In this document: positions 26,974 to 40,055 of the stretch, piece by piece
How the letters are laid out: every line of letters starts with the position of its first letter
Position numbering within the stretch: the stretch's first letter is position 1
NCBI GenBank assembly: GCA_037013685.1
Contig: CM072919.1
Coordinates: 52,880,116-52,944,115, forward strand
From: Acridotheres tristis
Lineage: Eukaryota; Chordata; Aves; Passeriformes; Sturnidae
Reading direction: 5' to 3'
Length of the DNA: 64,000 nucleotides
Notes under the pieces: generated by a model
Told to the model about the DNA's origin: nothing
Seen by the model: only the letters and a program-made list of their open reading frames with translations
The model's database searches: none
Position numbers and translations under genes: made by a program

Positions 26974-29376
26974 GTAAAGTGTGAAACACAACTAATCACT
27001 GCTATTTCTAGTTCATCAGGTCTTACTTTCCCTTACATAGACAAGTTGGAATTCCTATTCAGCTTTTCTGCCGTGGAAATGAAAGTGTGCCAGATACCCA
27101 GTTGATGTCAATGATGTCAGGCACTGGTCAATATGAAAGAGCATTCACCTAGAAATTGCCATAAATTTGCAGAAAATAAATAATAACAAAATTACCTATA
27201 ATATGAACAGATTCTTCTTAAATATATTGAACTCTTGTCCCACAAGCTGAATAAAAGCAGTAAGAGCTTTAATTTCAAACATTCCTGCTTTTTTCATTAC
27301 TATGTCATTTTATGTTTACACTTCTTATTAGAGAACTTACTTATCAGAGAATTTACTATTAAGTTGCTTGGTAATTATTTCATCTCCCTGTGAAGAATTA
27401 ATGTGACCACAATGGTTTGCCTCCAAGTACATGTAAGTATCTTCCCTTACTATCTTTTGTTCCTGAGGAGCCTGTGAAAGCTCAGAAGTAGTTGAAAGCA
27501 GTCCACAGGACTGTACTAGTGGTGAAAGACTGTGTGAATATGCATATTAAAAACTACGTTAAACAGAAAGTTTTAGGGGGAATAATGGAAATTAGTAAAT
27601 TTGAAATTACTTTTGATTTGACAGGTGTCACTGAAGTAAAATACTTTAGGGGGATATCTTGTGTTCTTGTACACAATTAAGATATGGAGAACACAACTTC
27701 AAAATTTAACTTCAAACACAAAGATCACTTTGATCTGAAATTATTTTACTGTCATTTCCAGAAGTACAGATTAGTTACAACACTAAATGGAAGCTCATGG
27801 TAAGATATATGGTCTTAACTAGCTTTTGCTGAGCATAATACAGGAGCATGAGATAATATAACATCATGTAGAAAATGCTTGCTACAAAAACCATGGCAGG
27901 ATTAAGGAATTAAGGAATGATGATAGACATTTACAAAATCTCACAACAAGCTTATTTTACGCACTCAATTTCGTTCACTGAGATGTTTCATTCACTTGTA
28001 TTCAAAATTACATATGTGCACTAAAATATATGCCACAATGGTCTAACTATTTCTGGAAAAATGATGGCAGTCAGATAAACATTGTCACATTTCTTGTCTT
28101 CTTGTCTGGTTGGTGATTCACAATGAAAAAGTGATTTTGGAATTTCATTATATAGCTGTAAGGACTAGATATTTCTTTTTGTATTATTTGCTTGATTATT
28201 TTATTTAACAATACTGTATGCCATGCACAGTTCCCTTATTTTTCCTTACCTACTATGTTTGGCATCATTTTCTTAACTTTATGTCAGTGTGTTCCTTGAT
28301 TATATCTGAATAAAACCACACATGGCACTGTGTGCAGTTACTGCACACTTCTCCTGTGCCCCACGTTTTGCACTTGCACACATGTACCTGCACCAACATG
28401 TGCGCAGTTCAGTCTCAATTCACACCAATCCTAAAGTCTCCTGTGAGAATCTGTAAAGGTGTTGATGAGGGGTGGAAACTGCAAGGTACCGTTATACAGA
28501 ATAGGTAGCTGTTATATGAAAAATACTGTGCTGTAGGAGGCTTAGTCTTTAACTAGAGTGTTTCATATATGACTGTATATCATATATGTGTATATATAAC
28601 AGTGATATGTATATCATCATTATCCAAGTGCATAGAAAAATTCTAGCAGGACTTGTTAAGAGAGAACTAAAAGACTGAATATTGTAATTTTCATTATTAT
28701 GGTAATATTGCTATTTTGTCAGCTTATTAATATTTCTAGTGGTCTTTTTTTCTTTTAAATTAGTGGTAAATTGCAGTCAATATATTTTTTTCTGGATAAT
28801 TATACCAATTCTACCATCTCCATTAGACACATCTAACTGAATAAACGCTTCTCTTCTAAACAGAGCTCTAGACTGAATGTATGCCACACATCATTTTCCT
28901 TCATTCCTTTTCTTGATTTGGGAGCCATGCACCTTTTGAACTTGCATAACTTCAGTATCCCAAAGTGCTCATGTTGAAGTCTTCATTATCCTCGGACAGT
29001 AATGTTGTTTCTTCTTAAAAGTAATGGAACATTACATCTGTATTACAAAATTATGTCAAGCTGTGTGGAAAGGGAAGGATTTGATTCCTTTTGGTATAAA
29101 TTTGCTGGTGTTACAACATGTTGTTACTAAGCTAAATTCTACCAGAAACTGGAGTACTGCTGGAGTACCACTTTTGTGAATTCTAAAATGCATTGTTAGC
29201 ACTCTAGCTTCCCTTAGTGTTTTTTACTTCTGTAATTTAGAAAGTAAGTAAGAATCTCTAAATTCTTTTGTCACTTGTCCTGAAAATTTTATTTTGAGAT
29301 GGAAAAAAAAAACCTCTGTGTTACATTTATGAAGAAGTAAACAGAAAGGATAATTTTGTACTTGATATTTTTGCAG
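26974..29376 (+). other. RFX3: RFX3 intron (2.4 kb)
   Basis: AT-rich, no transposon recognised. It contains a 9-bp-arm inverted repeat at 28330-28348 and a TA/TG-rich stretch at about 28563-28618. The acceptor is TTTTTGCAG. Confidence 0.75.
28330..28348. repeat. Inverted repeat GTGTGCAGT-T-ACTGCACAC
   Basis: Two perfect 9-base arms around a single T, in a CA/TG-rich stretch. It could be a dyad protein-binding site or a chance event. No function can be assigned. Confidence 0.6.
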
Positions 29377-29498
29377 GTATAAGCCTATGCAGAAAGTGGA
29401 TGGAGTTGCAGATGGCTTCACAGGAAGTGGTCAACAGACAGGCACATCTGTTGAACAAACTGTAATTGCCCAAAGTCAACATCATCAACAGTTTCTAG
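29377..29498 (+). CDS. RFX3: RFX3 coding exon, linker after the DNA-binding domain (about residues 284-325)
   Basis: Encodes YKPMQKVDGVADGFTGSGQ, then QTGTSVEQTVIAQSQHHQQF. This is the flexible Gln/Gly/Ser linker between the winged helix and the B region. It completes the split Arg codon and ends with the first base of an Asp codon. Acceptor TTGCAG, donor GTATGA. In other RFX3 genes this stretch can differ between isoforms; nothing here shows which isoforms are made. Confidence 0.96.
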
Positions 29499-30700
29499 GT
29501 ATGAAAGCAAGTTTTATACTGCTGTATAAATAAGATGAACTTTGTTATCACAGTGAGTATCAAGCCAGACAAGTATAATAGTTGCTTCTGAAGTTATCAT
29601 CTCAAAAATCATTACTCTCAACAGAACAGAAAGGCACTTTAATTACACTTAAATTCAGCTTTATGTAATATTTAATATGCATCATGTAAGTGTAAAAGGA
29701 AAAATAGGGTGAGATATTCTTCATATTGCATAAATGAAGTTGCTTTACATAATTATAATAAGTGTGCATATTGAAATTCCTGCTATGAAAGTGGTTTCCT
29801 TCGTGTGCATTACAGTGCATTTTATTTCATGAAAATTGGGGTAGAAGGATGACATTGCACTACTATGCAGGTTAGCCACCCCTGGCTGTTTTGAAAGAGT
29901 GTTTTAGTGTTTTAAGTGGAAAGAGACAAATGGTTTCAACTGAAACCTTAAAGGTCATGTTTAAAAATATCCAAATTATGGATTTGTTGGTCCAGGTAAG
30001 CATGTATTCCAGTCTTAGAAACAAATCATAATTTAGTTAATTGTTTATGTAAAAAGAGTCCTTTGCTGTGCTGATAGCGTGTGCTATTAGTGTAGACTTA
30101 TTTGGTTGGGATTTTCAACCACCAGATCCTTCGGCCTGATTTTACTTTCACTAAAACCACTTGGAGCATAAGAGTAGCATTAAAACGTTTTGAATCTTCT
30201 TTTCCAGGTACCTTTCAGTCCAGTATTTTTTTCTTACCAGCTTGTCTTTCAGAAACATTTGTGGCAAATAGTAAAAGCACACATTGGCTCTACTTGGAAG
30301 TCTAGTAAATGTCAAGTAAAAATGTACATTGAGTTTATTAAGCCCCATCACACCTGGCTTCATAGAAACTCTTCAGCTGAACAACAAAAAAATTATTCAA
30401 GGATTAATCTCTCCTGCACTCTAGATATTTTCTTGCACTCTGTAATATTCTGAAAAAGCATGTGTTAGCTTCTCTATATAGGTATACTATGTACATGATA
30501 ATATTTTAATCTGCTCAAGTATAATTTTGTATTTTTTTACTAAAAATTATTAATGTATTTAGTGTTTTGGCATACAACAGGTATTAAATACTTTCCTTTT
30601 TTAATATTACGACCTTTTGGAATTTTTTTTTGTATAATCCTTGAATTTTTTTAACCATACTGTAACTGGCATCTCTTTCATTATGTTGTCATGACAACAG
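29499..30700 (+). other. RFX3: RFX3 intron (1.2 kb)
   Basis: AT-rich with no recognised element. The acceptor is GACAACAG at 30693-30700, with a T-rich tract further upstream. Confidence 0.75.
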
Positions 30701-30813
30701 ATGCATCTCGAGTACTGCCAGAGTTTGGAGAAGTTGAAATATCTTCTCTGCCAGATGGTACTACCTTTGAGGACATCAAATCACTACAGAGTCTTTATCG
30801 AGAGCACTGTGAG
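30701..30813 (+). CDS. RFX3: RFX3 coding exon, B region start (about residues 325-362)
   Basis: Encodes ASRVLPEFGEVEISSLPDG, then TTFEDIKSLQSLYREHCE. This is the start of the conserved B region, which with C and D extends the dimer interface of RFX1-3. Phases: one base enters from the previous exon; the exon is left in phase 0. Donor GTATTT. Confidence 0.97.
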
Positions 30814-31442
30814 GTATTTCCTATAAACCATTTATTTTTGAAAGTTCATGACTTTTACTGAAGGCCAGTAGAGGAGAATAGTGCCAAATATATTGCAGCC
30901 ATGATAATGGCATGTGACTTTCCCCACCATATTTTACTTACCTCATTGAAAAGGATAGCAAAAAGGATTTTCTGGAGGATCCCCTTTAACGAGGGAAAGA
31001 GTAATATGTAATAGATACGGAGCATGAAATGTTGTTACGTGTATATTTTTGAGAATGGTAGACTTTAGATTGTGCAAACAGATATTTGATTTCATTAATA
31101 GGAAATGTAAATCAGGTTAGATTATAATTTTATTTTCTTTTGCATTAAAAGCAGCAACTTCTTTTCATATCAGAGAAACACTGAGACATTTAAGCTACAT
31201 TTGATACTGAACAATATGTCTTTTAAAAATAATGTTTGAAAGTGCTTCCAACTTCTAAGGCATTGTGAAAAGGAGTAACATGTCACATTTGCAGTAGCAG
31301 TAAATATTTATAACTTGAGAAATGTACAGTTTACTTTGGTTCTACTGTGTGATGAAGGAAAAGAGCTGTAGATCTAGTTGGAGTTGGGAGTGGAGGGATT
31401 CTGGATAAAAGACAATATGATCTTATGTTTTATTTTTTTCAG
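30814..31442 (+). other. RFX3: RFX3 intron (629 bp)
   Basis: No element recognised. The acceptor TTTTTTTCAG is strong. Confidence 0.75.
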
Positions 31443-31558
31443 GCAATACTGGATGTGGTTGTTAATCTTCAATTCAGCCTGATAGAAAAATTGTGGCAAA
31501 CTTTCTGGCGCTATTCTCCTTCTGCTCCACCTGATGGCACTCCTGTTAATGAACCAAG
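31443..31558 (+). CDS. RFX3: RFX3 coding exon, B region end and variable linker (about residues 363-401)
   Basis: Encodes AILDVVVNLQFSLIEKLWQ, then TFWRYS (conserved helix), and then PSAPPDGTPVNEP, a Pro-rich linker. The helix is nearly invariant in RFX1-3; the linker is the part of the protein that appears most different from the mammalian sequence I remember. Ends with AG of a split Ser codon. The donor GTCTGT is weak. Confidence 0.96.
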
Positions 31559-32133
31559 GTCTGTGAATGTTTCTCTTAGTTTAATGTGTCTCTTGATAAT
31601 GTAAGTGTGAAATTTAAAAAAACGTATTAGTTTTAACTTAGTAATTTTTTTTCTCCTATGATTATTTTCCGAATTACATGTATGTTATCTAGCGGTTTTG
31701 TATAGCCTGGGTATGTGCCAAAGGGCAGTCTTGAAGCAGTTGTGTCATCCATGGGGGTATTTTGCATGGAGAACTACAGTGAAGGTGTCTCTTCCCAATA
31801 TTCGATCCACTTATTTTAAGCCAAAAGGATCATTATACATCTGCATTATTTCTGTGCTGTAGGAGAATTATGGTGATATTTCTTAAATCCATGGGACAAT
31901 GTATAAATAAGTTATATTGGCTGCAGCTGAGACATCTGTAATGTCTGTATAAAAAAGTACATTTTAACACCCAGGTTTTTACCGGCTGTAAATCATGGAA
32001 TGATGGAAATTTTAGGTCAGAAAACTCAAATTGAACTGTTAACCTAGAACTGCCATATTAGCTGCTAAACCATGCCCCTAGGTGCTATAAATGCTTTATC
32101 ATTTATTAATTTGATACATTTTTTTAATACCAG
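31559..32133 (+). other. RFX3: RFX3 intron (575 bp)
   Basis: No element recognised. The acceptor is TTTTTTTAATACCAG. Confidence 0.75.
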
Positions 32134-32288
32134 CAATCTGAGTGAAATAGAAAGTCGACTTCCTAAAGCAAAGCTGATTACTCTGTGCAAGAATGAGTCT
32201 ATTCTGAAATGGATGTGTAACTGTGACCATGTGATGTACCAGGCTTTGGTGGAGATTCTCATTCCTGACGTCCTTAGACCTATTCCTA
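32134..32288 (+). CDS. RFX3: RFX3 coding exon, C region (about residues 401-453)
   Basis: Encodes NLSEIESRLPKAKLITLCKN, then ESILKWMCNCDHVMYQALVE, and then ILIPDVLRPIP. This is the conserved C region with its Cys-rich KWMCNCDH motif. The donor GTAAGT is strong. Reading through it adds SKFNTGKVL and then a TAA at 32315-32317, so intron retention or intronic polyadenylation would give a truncated protein lacking the dimerisation region (see findings). Confidence 0.97.
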
Positions 32289-35200
32289 GTAAGTTCAACA
32301 CCGGAAAAGTTTTGTAAGGATTTTCCTGCAAGCATGTATATGGTGGAGGTGTACTTGTGCCTCACAGGCCAGCTTAAGAAAAAGATTTGAAAGTTATGAA
32401 ATACTGTGTATAGTTTATCCATAGTTTTATTATGTAAGGAATTGTGCTGGGAATTCAGGAATTGTGCTTTCAGAATTCGAGGCATTCTGAAAGTTGGTAG
32501 ATCTAGTTTTTAATACACAATTTCATATTAAATATACTTCTTTCTCTGTATCTGTTACACATTTAGGTAAAAATGTTTTCCTTTTACCCTGCCTCCAGGA
32601 TGCCTGGGAGAAAGAATTCCTGTGGCAATGCACACTATTGTCAGTCAGTCTTTCCACTAAATTCAGTAGTTTTCAGTTCAAGCATCACATATTAATCCTT
32701 GATTAGTCTGGAAGAGAGCTGTGATCTTTGTGATTCCATGTTTGGAGAGGTGGCCCTTTGTCCCTGACTGCTGAAATAAATTCTAATAACTGTAAAGGCA
32801 ATGAAAAATTCCAAACTACTATTTTCCTGTCATACATCCTGCATGAAATAGTAATTGTCCAGTCATACCACCATTACCAGGAGTAGAGCTGTCTTTTCAA
32901 ATTTTATTTTACCAGAATCTGTCATTGTTCTAGCAGGGTATTTTTATGGCTGTCTTTGGTAGAAAACAAATTTATGTGAAGAAAGTTGAACTCCAGTATT
33001 TGTTGTCTCACATATACTGTCCTAAATATTATGAAGAAATCGTGTTAGCAACCCACTAAAACCCTCATAATTCCTATGTATTATCTTCTTCCAGTGAAAA
33101 AACAGTATTTACTTTAAAAAGTTGGATTAATATTTTTAAATTAGGGCTGTAAGTAGTTTTGCAGGTAACAAAGCTATGTTGTCATGCTGTGAACACCTCC
33201 TCTGCTATAGTGACTCCAGTAGTAATAAGCACTCAGTAAGAATATTTGGTGGTTGTGCCTTGCAAAAACGTTTTATTGACTTCTTGCTTGCCAGTGGAAT
33301 ACAATCAGGCTTTAGCAAATTATGTATAATATGAAAAAAATTGAAACTGGAAATGTATAAGATGTGAAGGTTTTCCATTTACAATGTACATTTTGAGTTT
33401 TTTTAAAAGAATGAATAGTTCTTTGCAGCAATTGATATAATTTGTGCATCTATATAGCAGAATAAAGGAAAAATGTTTTCTCAAACATATGCGATTATTG
33501 ACAACTATTACTTGTGTAAATTATTTTGCATTGGTTTCTATTTAAAGTTTTGCTTCTCTAATGACAAGCCTATTGGTAGGATTTTAGAGTAATATAGTGT
33601 ATCACAAACAATTAGGTAATAATAAAAACACCCACAAATTTAATTGGAACATTTAATTGGTTGAATGAAAATTCTCACTTGCAAAAGCAAGTTAATTTCT
33701 GAATAAAAAGGTAGTGCAGACAGAGCTGTTCATCAAACCTGCTCATCTCCTTTTCAGTTGCTTTTCCTGCAAAGCCTGGCAGTCTCTAGAGGGGTGTTTA
33801 AATGACATCATGCTGTCTTCCTGGCTTGCTTTGTATGATGCCAATACAGAATTTCAAGAGAATGGGGCAAAATCAATTAATATCAATAACTAGATGCATC
33901 ATGTTCTTTTCATGTGATTTCTTTCTTTCTAGAATTACCAGTCATATTTGAATAATTGATGTCTACTGTGTTTGACATTCCTGTTTTGGGGATGGTTATC
34001 AGACTGTTGGATTCAAACATATCATCTGATCCCAGGACAGATTCATCCTAAGAGACTTCTACCTCCTTTTTGTGAGCAGTCCTGTGGTTTTCTGCTCAGA
34101 ATTGCACTCACTGAGCTACCTTTGAAATATAGCTAAAGTATTTTACTTTATCCTTCAGTACCAGCTAACTAATTGGCTTTTTTTAGTAGCTTTCCTTTAA
34201 TGATAGGCCATCCAAGTTGCTTTTTCACTGTTAAATGGTTAAAATCTTACGATTTTTTTAAACTCCTGCTTTTGAATAAAAGCATCTCCAGTCATTACAA
34301 GAGACTGAGATAATGGCTTAAGGTTGAATATAACAAAAATGCGGCTGGGTGAAGCGGACAAATTCATCATCTGTGGGAAAATAGCAGCTTGTAGGAAAGT
34401 TTGGACTCTGTAGAGGAGCTGGGACTGTGAATGCTTCATTAAAGGCATGTTTATGATCTTTTTGAATAAATGGGAATATAGCAGCAGCCGCTGCTCAAAA
34501 TAGGGAAAAATATTAATTTGAAGGGGGCTTGAAGAAAGCATTATTTTTTCAAGGTTTTTTTTTCTGTTTAGATCTTTAGCGGTTTTTTTAGACAAGTCCT
34601 ATTGTTGATACATATTACTGGATTAGAAAAAAAGACTGTTGAGGAAAAAACTGGTTTTATTTTTAATCTCTGTATTAAATTTGTCAGCTGAAATATTTCG
34701 TACCCACAGAATGAGTGAAGAATTACTGTGTATAAAACAACAAAATTCCTTTTTCTAAGAAAAGTAAAATGCTGTCCTTTGGAGTCAGAAATAACGACCA
34801 TAATTATCTAGTGTCCTTAGCAATAGACAAGAGCTGTTATATTTTAGAATGGACACTGTAGGACACCTTGCATCTTCACACGTGGCAGAATTGACAGTAA
34901 CAAATTTGGTTGTGAGTTAGTTTCCATGATGGGTGGAGAATTTATGCAAAATACATTTCCACACCATATTACACAATTCCAGACAGACAAAAAAAATCAA
35001 AGCACTGGACAGCCTGTAAAGCTCAGTTTCATACAAGTCAGAGGGGTTTTGGTTCAGAAGTCAAGCTTGTTAGGTTTTTATGCTAATCAGACTTTCAGTA
35101 ACTGCCATTGCCACATCATTTAGTATGTGACTAGTAACACCTCATGATTTAGGCCATTTACTTTGTACCATGCTTATCATGCAAAGATTCTTTGAAAGGA

Positions 35201-36931
35201 TTCAGATGAACTTAAAAGTTCGAGTTATAGGTACTTACAGTTTTGGTAATGGCTAGATGTGTACTTAAGAGTATGAGAAAAATTCTGTATTTCATATATG
35301 TCCAAAGCTCATTAGAAATTCATGATGGTTCTATACAATATTGATGCCTGATTAGCTACTTTAGCTTTTTTATTCCGTCAGAGCTTAGAATTCCTTTTAT
35401 TTGTTCCTTTTTCTTTCTAGTTAAAGGCCTTTCTTAAGGCCTGAGCTGTTTTTCCATGTTTATTTTTAAAGGAGATTAGCATTGCAGGGATGCAAATAAT
35501 TTTGTAACATATGTATATATATATACTTGTGTAAAAAAGAATAATGGGAACACCAGAAGTGAAAAAGTAGTAATATTTTTCTTAAATGTCAAAGTACCAT
35601 TCATGCAGTATTTGCATTATTACTTCCATCTTGTCTAGTAGGTAAGAAAATGTGAGTAAATACATAGTCAATTATTAAGTGCACTGAAATAATTTACAAA
35701 GCAGCACAAGTGAGCTAGGAGATTGACAAAATTGAGGAAAAAAGCTCGTCCTTCATGTGTAAGCCTTAAAGGAGAAAACCTGATACCATAAGAGGGCTCA
35801 GCTAACACAGATACTTTAGATCAAATTGTGGTCAGCTAAGCATCCAAAGGCATGGTGAGTTATAAGAATTACCAATATGGGTTCTAATGCTTATGACTGC
35901 AAGTTTAAAGACATGAGAAAAAGATATCACACAGAATATAATTTCTTTTCTAGTAAGTTTACATTTCTGGTAGAAAGCTTTATTTAAAAAAGGTGTTATT
36001 AAAAAAGGTATTACTTCCCTAGGTTTTTTCCTCTTCCCTTTTTTAGTTGCACTCATTCTCTAGTAGTCTTCAGAAACCTGTAGTTTTTTTCTTTTTGTCT
36101 CCTACTTTTTGCAGCAGTTTGAGTGTTGCGCTGTTATGTCAGTGTGCAAAGGTTAGGCATGGGTTTCTATCACTCAGAAGATACGATTTTATTTTTTCCA
36201 GGTACTGTTCCTTCAGACAATACTTCCTGTCCTCCTCTTTTGAAAAGTTAAAATTTCTGGTTTTAGTAAGGCAGAGTAGTGTAGGGGCTTCTTCAGTGTC
36301 TCTCTGAATCTGTCAGCCATTCATAATTTCTGTGGATGCCATAGAAAAGAAACAAAATTCACACAGATTTCACAGTCATTTGAATAATTTCACTTTCTGT
36401 CAGTGAAACACTCCTATATCTTGCTTATTGATGATATCCTTAAGAAGTCCATGTGAACGGAATTTATTCTTTAAAACTGAATTAAGCAGTACTATGACAT
36501 AGTTTAAGATTATTTTGGACTTACTTGAGGAAACTACAGTATTCCTATAAGTCGATTTTCCCCCAGACTTTTGCTTTTTGAAAGAGGTGCTTAGATAAAA
36601 TGAAAAGCTGAAAGTTTGTAATGGAATCTTCCATCACGACTGCTACAATTAGTGTTGTTCTTGTATAGGAGTGCCCCAAACAGTACTGCTAAGTCACAAA
36701 CTTCTTTGGAAGGTTGTCTGGTGAAGAAGTCAAAACTGCTTATTGAACTAAAACTAAAACCATTATTGTGTAATCTTTATCTCAGTGAGGCATTTTGAAC
36801 CTAGACTAGATTTGTCTAGTAAGTAAATGCAGCAGACCTGAAAGTTGAGTACAAGAGTTTTGAGGATGCAAAACATTTCAAGACAGGTGCACTGCTTTCT
36901 TTTCATTCTGTTTTTATTCTCCAATGTGCAG
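32289..36931 (+). other. RFX3: RFX3 intron (4.6 kb)
   Basis: No transposon recognised. An AATAAA lies at 32775-32780, about 460 bases after the in-frame read-through stop. A (TA)-rich run lies at about 35508-35527. Homeobox-core-like TAATTGG at about 34170 lies in a T-rich stretch. No coding exon seen. The acceptor is CCAATGTGCAG. Confidence 0.72.
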
Positions 36932-37029
36932 GTGCCTTGACCCAAGCCATTCGCAATTTTGCAAAAAGCCTTGAAGGTTGGCTTTCAAATGCCATGAACA
37001 ATATTCCACAGAGGATGATACAAACCAAG
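36932..37029 (+). CDS. RFX3: RFX3 coding exon, end of C region (about residues 453-485)
   Basis: Encodes ALTQAIRNFAKSLEGWLSNA, then MNNIPQRMIQTK. This amphipathic helical stretch joins the C region to the dimerisation region. It completes a split Ser codon and leaves in phase 0. Donor GTAGAT. Confidence 0.97.
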
Positions 37030-37296
37030 GTAGATAAAACTTGAAGCACTATTCTTGCAGTGGCAAACCAAGTGGGCAATAGCATCTAAAAGGAAAAGCA
37101 TTTTAACTTTAATGCTAAATTTCTTGTTTAGATTCAAGTGTCAAATAATGGGAGAGGAAATAATATTATTTGATCTGCTACATGATATAATTCAAATATG
37201 AGGACTCATTAACATACACTATTAAAATAGTCAAGACTCAATCTGTAGAATTAATCTACTGAGTACAATATTTAAAAATAATAAATTTCTTCCTAG

Positions 37297-37446
37297 GTTG
37301 CCGCTGTAAGTGCCTTTGCCCAGACTCTGCGAAGATACACATCTCTTAATCACCTGGCTCAAGCAGCTCGTGCTGTGCTTCAAAATACTTCTCAAATCAA
37401 CCAGATGCTCAATGATCTCAACCGTGTTGATTTTGCCAATGTTCAG
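37297..37446 (+). CDS. RFX3: RFX3 coding exon, dimerisation region start (about residues 486-535)
   Basis: A 150-nt symmetric exon reading VAAVSAFAQTLRRYTSLNHL, then AQAARAVLQNTSQINQMLND, and then LNRVDFANVQ. The alpha-helical content fits the D (dimerisation) region. The preceding intron is only 267 bp (37030-37296), with no recognised element. Acceptor TTCCTAG, donor GTAAAA. Confidence 0.97.
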
Positions 37447-38921
37447 GTAAAATTTAGTTTTGAATAGCAGGGGATTTTTATGTGTTATTTCCTCTGTGGT
37501 TTTGAACATTATTGTCAGGCATCATTCTAGCAAGAAAAGTCAAGTGCTAATATTTTGCTTATTCATATACATGGTTACTTGGTCCAAATGTGACAGCTTA
37601 ATGCTTTAGGAAGATAAGAGCTCAGAGCCAATACCTGTTTCCATTTACTCTCTTGGAATGCACATATTCTTCCAACTTCTATGCAAACGCAGAGCAAGAA
37701 CTTTCTTAGAATGGGTACCATAAATCATGTCTTACTAATAGCAAAAATGATATTTTAGGATTAGATCTCAGTAGCGTATCTTCTGAATGTCTGTTAAAGT
37801 TATTAAATGCATGGCACTGTCAGTACAGATTGTCTCCTTTATTTAAAACCTCATTCATTAATATGGTTTTTCTATGTGCCTCTGCCTAAACTTAGAAGAT
37901 CTCCCGAATAATGGATTAGATTAGTATGGTTAGAACTTATAGAGCATAAATTCATTATTTACTGAGCTTAATTTCACTGCATGTTTTTGCTTGTCTGAGG
38001 AAAAATACTTTTGTCCTTTTGGCCAGCAAAGTGAAAGGTTTCAGATTCCTGGTAGTTCTGTGTTTCTCTTCATTGTGAACGAGTATTTTAATGTACTTAT
38101 TAGCACACTTAACAGAAATCTAGTCAAGGGTTCTTGACCAGATACTAATTACAGTAATATGTTGACATGGATACACACTCTCTGAATGAGATGTTAACTT
38201 GGCACATGACAACTGAAGTTTAAATGGAAATGGCTTGCAGTTAGTGAGCTGTCATTTTTTTTTCTCATTTTCTGAATTGAACAGCTAGCTTTATTTAAAC
38301 TTGGTAGCACTGACTAAATTGCTGATTACTGTATGCGTATTGTGTTTCTCCACTCATGTGCAGCTTTTGTTGTCTTTAAGTAATGTGTAATCTATTGCTC
38401 TGTAGAGTCAGCAAACAATCCTTGTTTGCATACAAAGTTTCTTTTATAAGATGATGAAACAGGATTTGTCTTCAAGCTTAACTTTTTCAGAACAAAGGGA
38501 ATATTGCATTGGATTTCTCACTACTTCTTTTATTACTTTAGTCCCCAGCATTTGACTCTTCTTCCTGCTTGCCCTGCCTGAAATCCAAGAAAAATATTAC
38601 AAGATATAGTATTTCAGTAGAAAAATTACAAAAGTAGAAGCCTTTTTTCACAAATGAATATGGGAAACAGGAAACTTCCGTTGTTTACATTGTTCATTCT
38701 AATTTCTTTATTTGATATCTGTTCTTTTGTGCTATGCTTTTCCCACCTATTTGCTTTCAATAAAATTACAATAGACATAAAATAAAAACCACTTTTTAGT
38801 CTGTCTAATAAGTGGGTCCAGTCTCTTTCATCCATTGAAGAGCTTAACCTTTGAGCTACAATTACATTGTGTGCTTTGGCTTATGTACTGTCAATTCAAG
38901 AGTTACCATATGCTATAACAG
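37447..38921 (+). other. RFX3: RFX3 intron (1.5 kb)
   Basis: AT-rich, no element recognised. The acceptor is GCTATAACAG, with a poor pyrimidine tract. Confidence 0.75.
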
Positions 38922-39130
38922 GAGCAGGCTTCCTGGGTGTGCCAGTGTGATGACAACATGGTTCAGAGACTCGAAACAGATTTCAAAATGACTCTTCAAC
39001 AGCAGAGCACTCTGGAGCAGTGGGCTGCCTGGCTTGATAATGTAATGATGCAAGCATTGAAACCATATGAAGGAAGACCCAGCTTTCCTAAAGCAGCACG
39101 GCAATTTCTGTTAAAATGGTCTTTCTACAG
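38922..39130 (+). CDS. RFX3: RFX3 coding exon, dimerisation region core (about residues 536-605)
   Basis: Encodes EQASWVCQCDDNMVQRLETD, then FKMTLQQQSTLEQWAAWLDN, and then VMMQALKPYEGRPSFPKAA and RQFLLKWSFY. The aromatic and Leu spacing is that of the RFX D domain, through which RFX1, RFX2 and RFX3 form homo- and heterodimers. Ends with AG of a split Ser codon. Donor GTAGTA. Confidence 0.97.
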
Positions 39131-40055
39131 GTAGTATTCAATAGATTTTAAAGCATTCGAACTATTCTATTAATTGCTGAATTGTGCATTGTACTGAAGG
39201 TGACAATTCTAATATCAAACAGTGGCTTGGTACGTCATGAAAAATGGGGTTTTTTTCAGAGGACTTCTGTTGTAACCTTGAAATCAGGGCTATCAGGAAA
39301 TGACCCTTTTTTATTGTTTTAAAGGCCATCTGAAAATGAGTGCAGGTAATTTTGTCAAGAGTTAGAAACATATTATGAATTGTTTTGGTTAAAAAACTAG
39401 CAGTTATTAAGTCACTGTTTTTAAAACATTGTGGCATCAATATTTATTAGATAAGAAAGGCAAAAGCTGTTTTTAATATATGAAAAGAACCTTAAGACAA
39501 GCATTCCATGTTAGCTGCTTATTGAAACAGTTATCAGAGTAAACCTTGTTCTTTGAACCTGGCTCTAGCAACTGCTTGCTGAAGATACAAAGATATAATA
39601 TGAACACACAAGTCTATTGTTTTTTAATTCTAAGTTTAAAAGCTTTTTAAATTCTGGCAATTAAAAGCATAGCCCTAGAAAGATTGACACAACAGACACT
39701 ATTTAAGCAACAGTTTCTTTAAAATCAAATCCTTTTCTTACCATTTTAGTTATTTATGTTTCCAACAAAGATGCTTTCATGTTAGTTTTATAATTGCTCA
39801 ATTACTGGTAGCTAGGCATAGGTCAATACCAAAACCAAACTAGTCTCGTTATTTCTTAAGTGGTGTCCAACAGTACCTTCAGAGAAAGGACAGAAGCAAA
39901 TGATTGCCCTTTCCTGGTCATCCCTTTAAATCAGACATTTGAGGGTAATGTTGCTTTTGAGAATATTGGTTTTGAGGTGAAATGTCTGTCTACATGGATA
40001 AATGTTAAAATGGCTGTGACATATAATACATAAACATATTTTTTATTTCGAATAG
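39131..40055 (+). other. RFX3: RFX3 intron (925 bp)
   Basis: No element recognised. The acceptor is TTTATTTCGAATAG. Confidence 0.75.

Noticed and set aside
34239..34595. 118-codon minus-strand frame in an RFX3 intron
   Set aside because: No domain, and composition is typical of AT-rich intron. No splice or promoter context.
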